From assembly GCF_023101765.2 (NCBI RefSeq), contig NC_064220.1, positions 7,192,001 through 7,256,000 of the forward strand: a stretch of DNA of 64,000 nt, in the 5' to 3' direction. Below are positions 63,850-64,000 of the stretch, piece by piece. The translations under genes were made by a program, and so were the position numbers. The stretch comes from Spodoptera frugiperda. Lineage: Eukaryota > Arthropoda > Insecta > Lepidoptera > Noctuidae. The notes under the pieces were generated by a model, which saw only the letters and a program-made list of their open reading frames with translations, did not search any database and was not told where the DNA came from. Positions within the stretch are counted from its first letter, which is position 1. Every line of letters begins with the position of its first letter.

Positions 63850-64000
63850 CTAGTTTCTGCTAATGGTTTTACCCGCTGTCCCATGGGATAAAAAGTATCC
63901 TATGTATTATTCCAGATCATTATCTACAGCTGATTTCACATTTCTTTCCGATCCCTTCACCTATTTTGATGTGATTGAGTACCGTAACAAACATACACAC
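63850..64000 (-). repeat. Helitron-like fragment (family I related), cut by the window edge
   Basis: ACTAGTTTCTGCTAATGGTT, GGGATAAAAAGTATCCTATG. Similar to 62708-62885. Confidence 0.4.

Overview
The window looks like nuclear DNA of a lepidopteran insect, probably a noctuid-type moth. It is AT-rich, has short exons with GT-AG introns, and is dense in dispersed repeats: two tRNA-headed SINE families, LINE 3' ends with TTTGAC-type tails, Helitron-like units with TC...CTAG ends, palindromic MITEs and fold-back elements with Tc1/mariner-type ends. The species call is an inference. No bacterial features, rRNA or CRISPR were seen.

Layout of host genes. On the minus strand from the left edge: an AIFM1-like apoptosis-inducing factor (coding exons 9719 down to 888, C-terminus beyond the window); an unrecognised 217-aa gene with a possible alternative last exon (11804 down to 10080); and RNF121, an eight-exon multi-pass RING protein (23735 down to 15795). 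RNF121 is divergent from a plus-strand gene of unknown identity that starts near 24745 and runs off the right edge. The apparent 37-kb second intron of that plus-strand gene (26156-63458) contains a complete eight-exon acid-lipase gene on the opposite strand (42964 down to 26819; 397 aa; catalytic Ser-Asp-His all visible). The lipase signal-peptide exon lies 13.3 kb upstream of exon 2. All exon joins given for the four main genes keep reading frame.

Mobile DNA. The key element is a 9.5-kb R1-clade non-LTR retrotransposon (minus strand, 47391-56926). It has an 11-13 bp target-site duplication and a poly(A) tail. Its ORF2 is unbroken for about 1990 codons: APE endonuclease, reverse transcriptase, RNase H, zinc knuckle, then a long linker and a complete superfamily-1 RNA-virus-type helicase. 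The helicase domain looks captured from an alphavirus-like (tobamovirus-type) RNA virus. ORF1 (gag-like, zinc knuckles, coiled coil) appears to carry a one-base frameshift at an A8 run near its N-terminus.

The lipase intron also holds two nearly perfect fold-back elements (37172-39102 and 40430-42255) with arms of about 0.65-0.8 kb. A third, 740-bp palindrome lies at 44543-45282 and a further nested set at 20297-22587. All lie inside transcribed introns, so they could make long hairpin RNAs. Most of the remaining sequence is repeat fragments or AT-rich intron.
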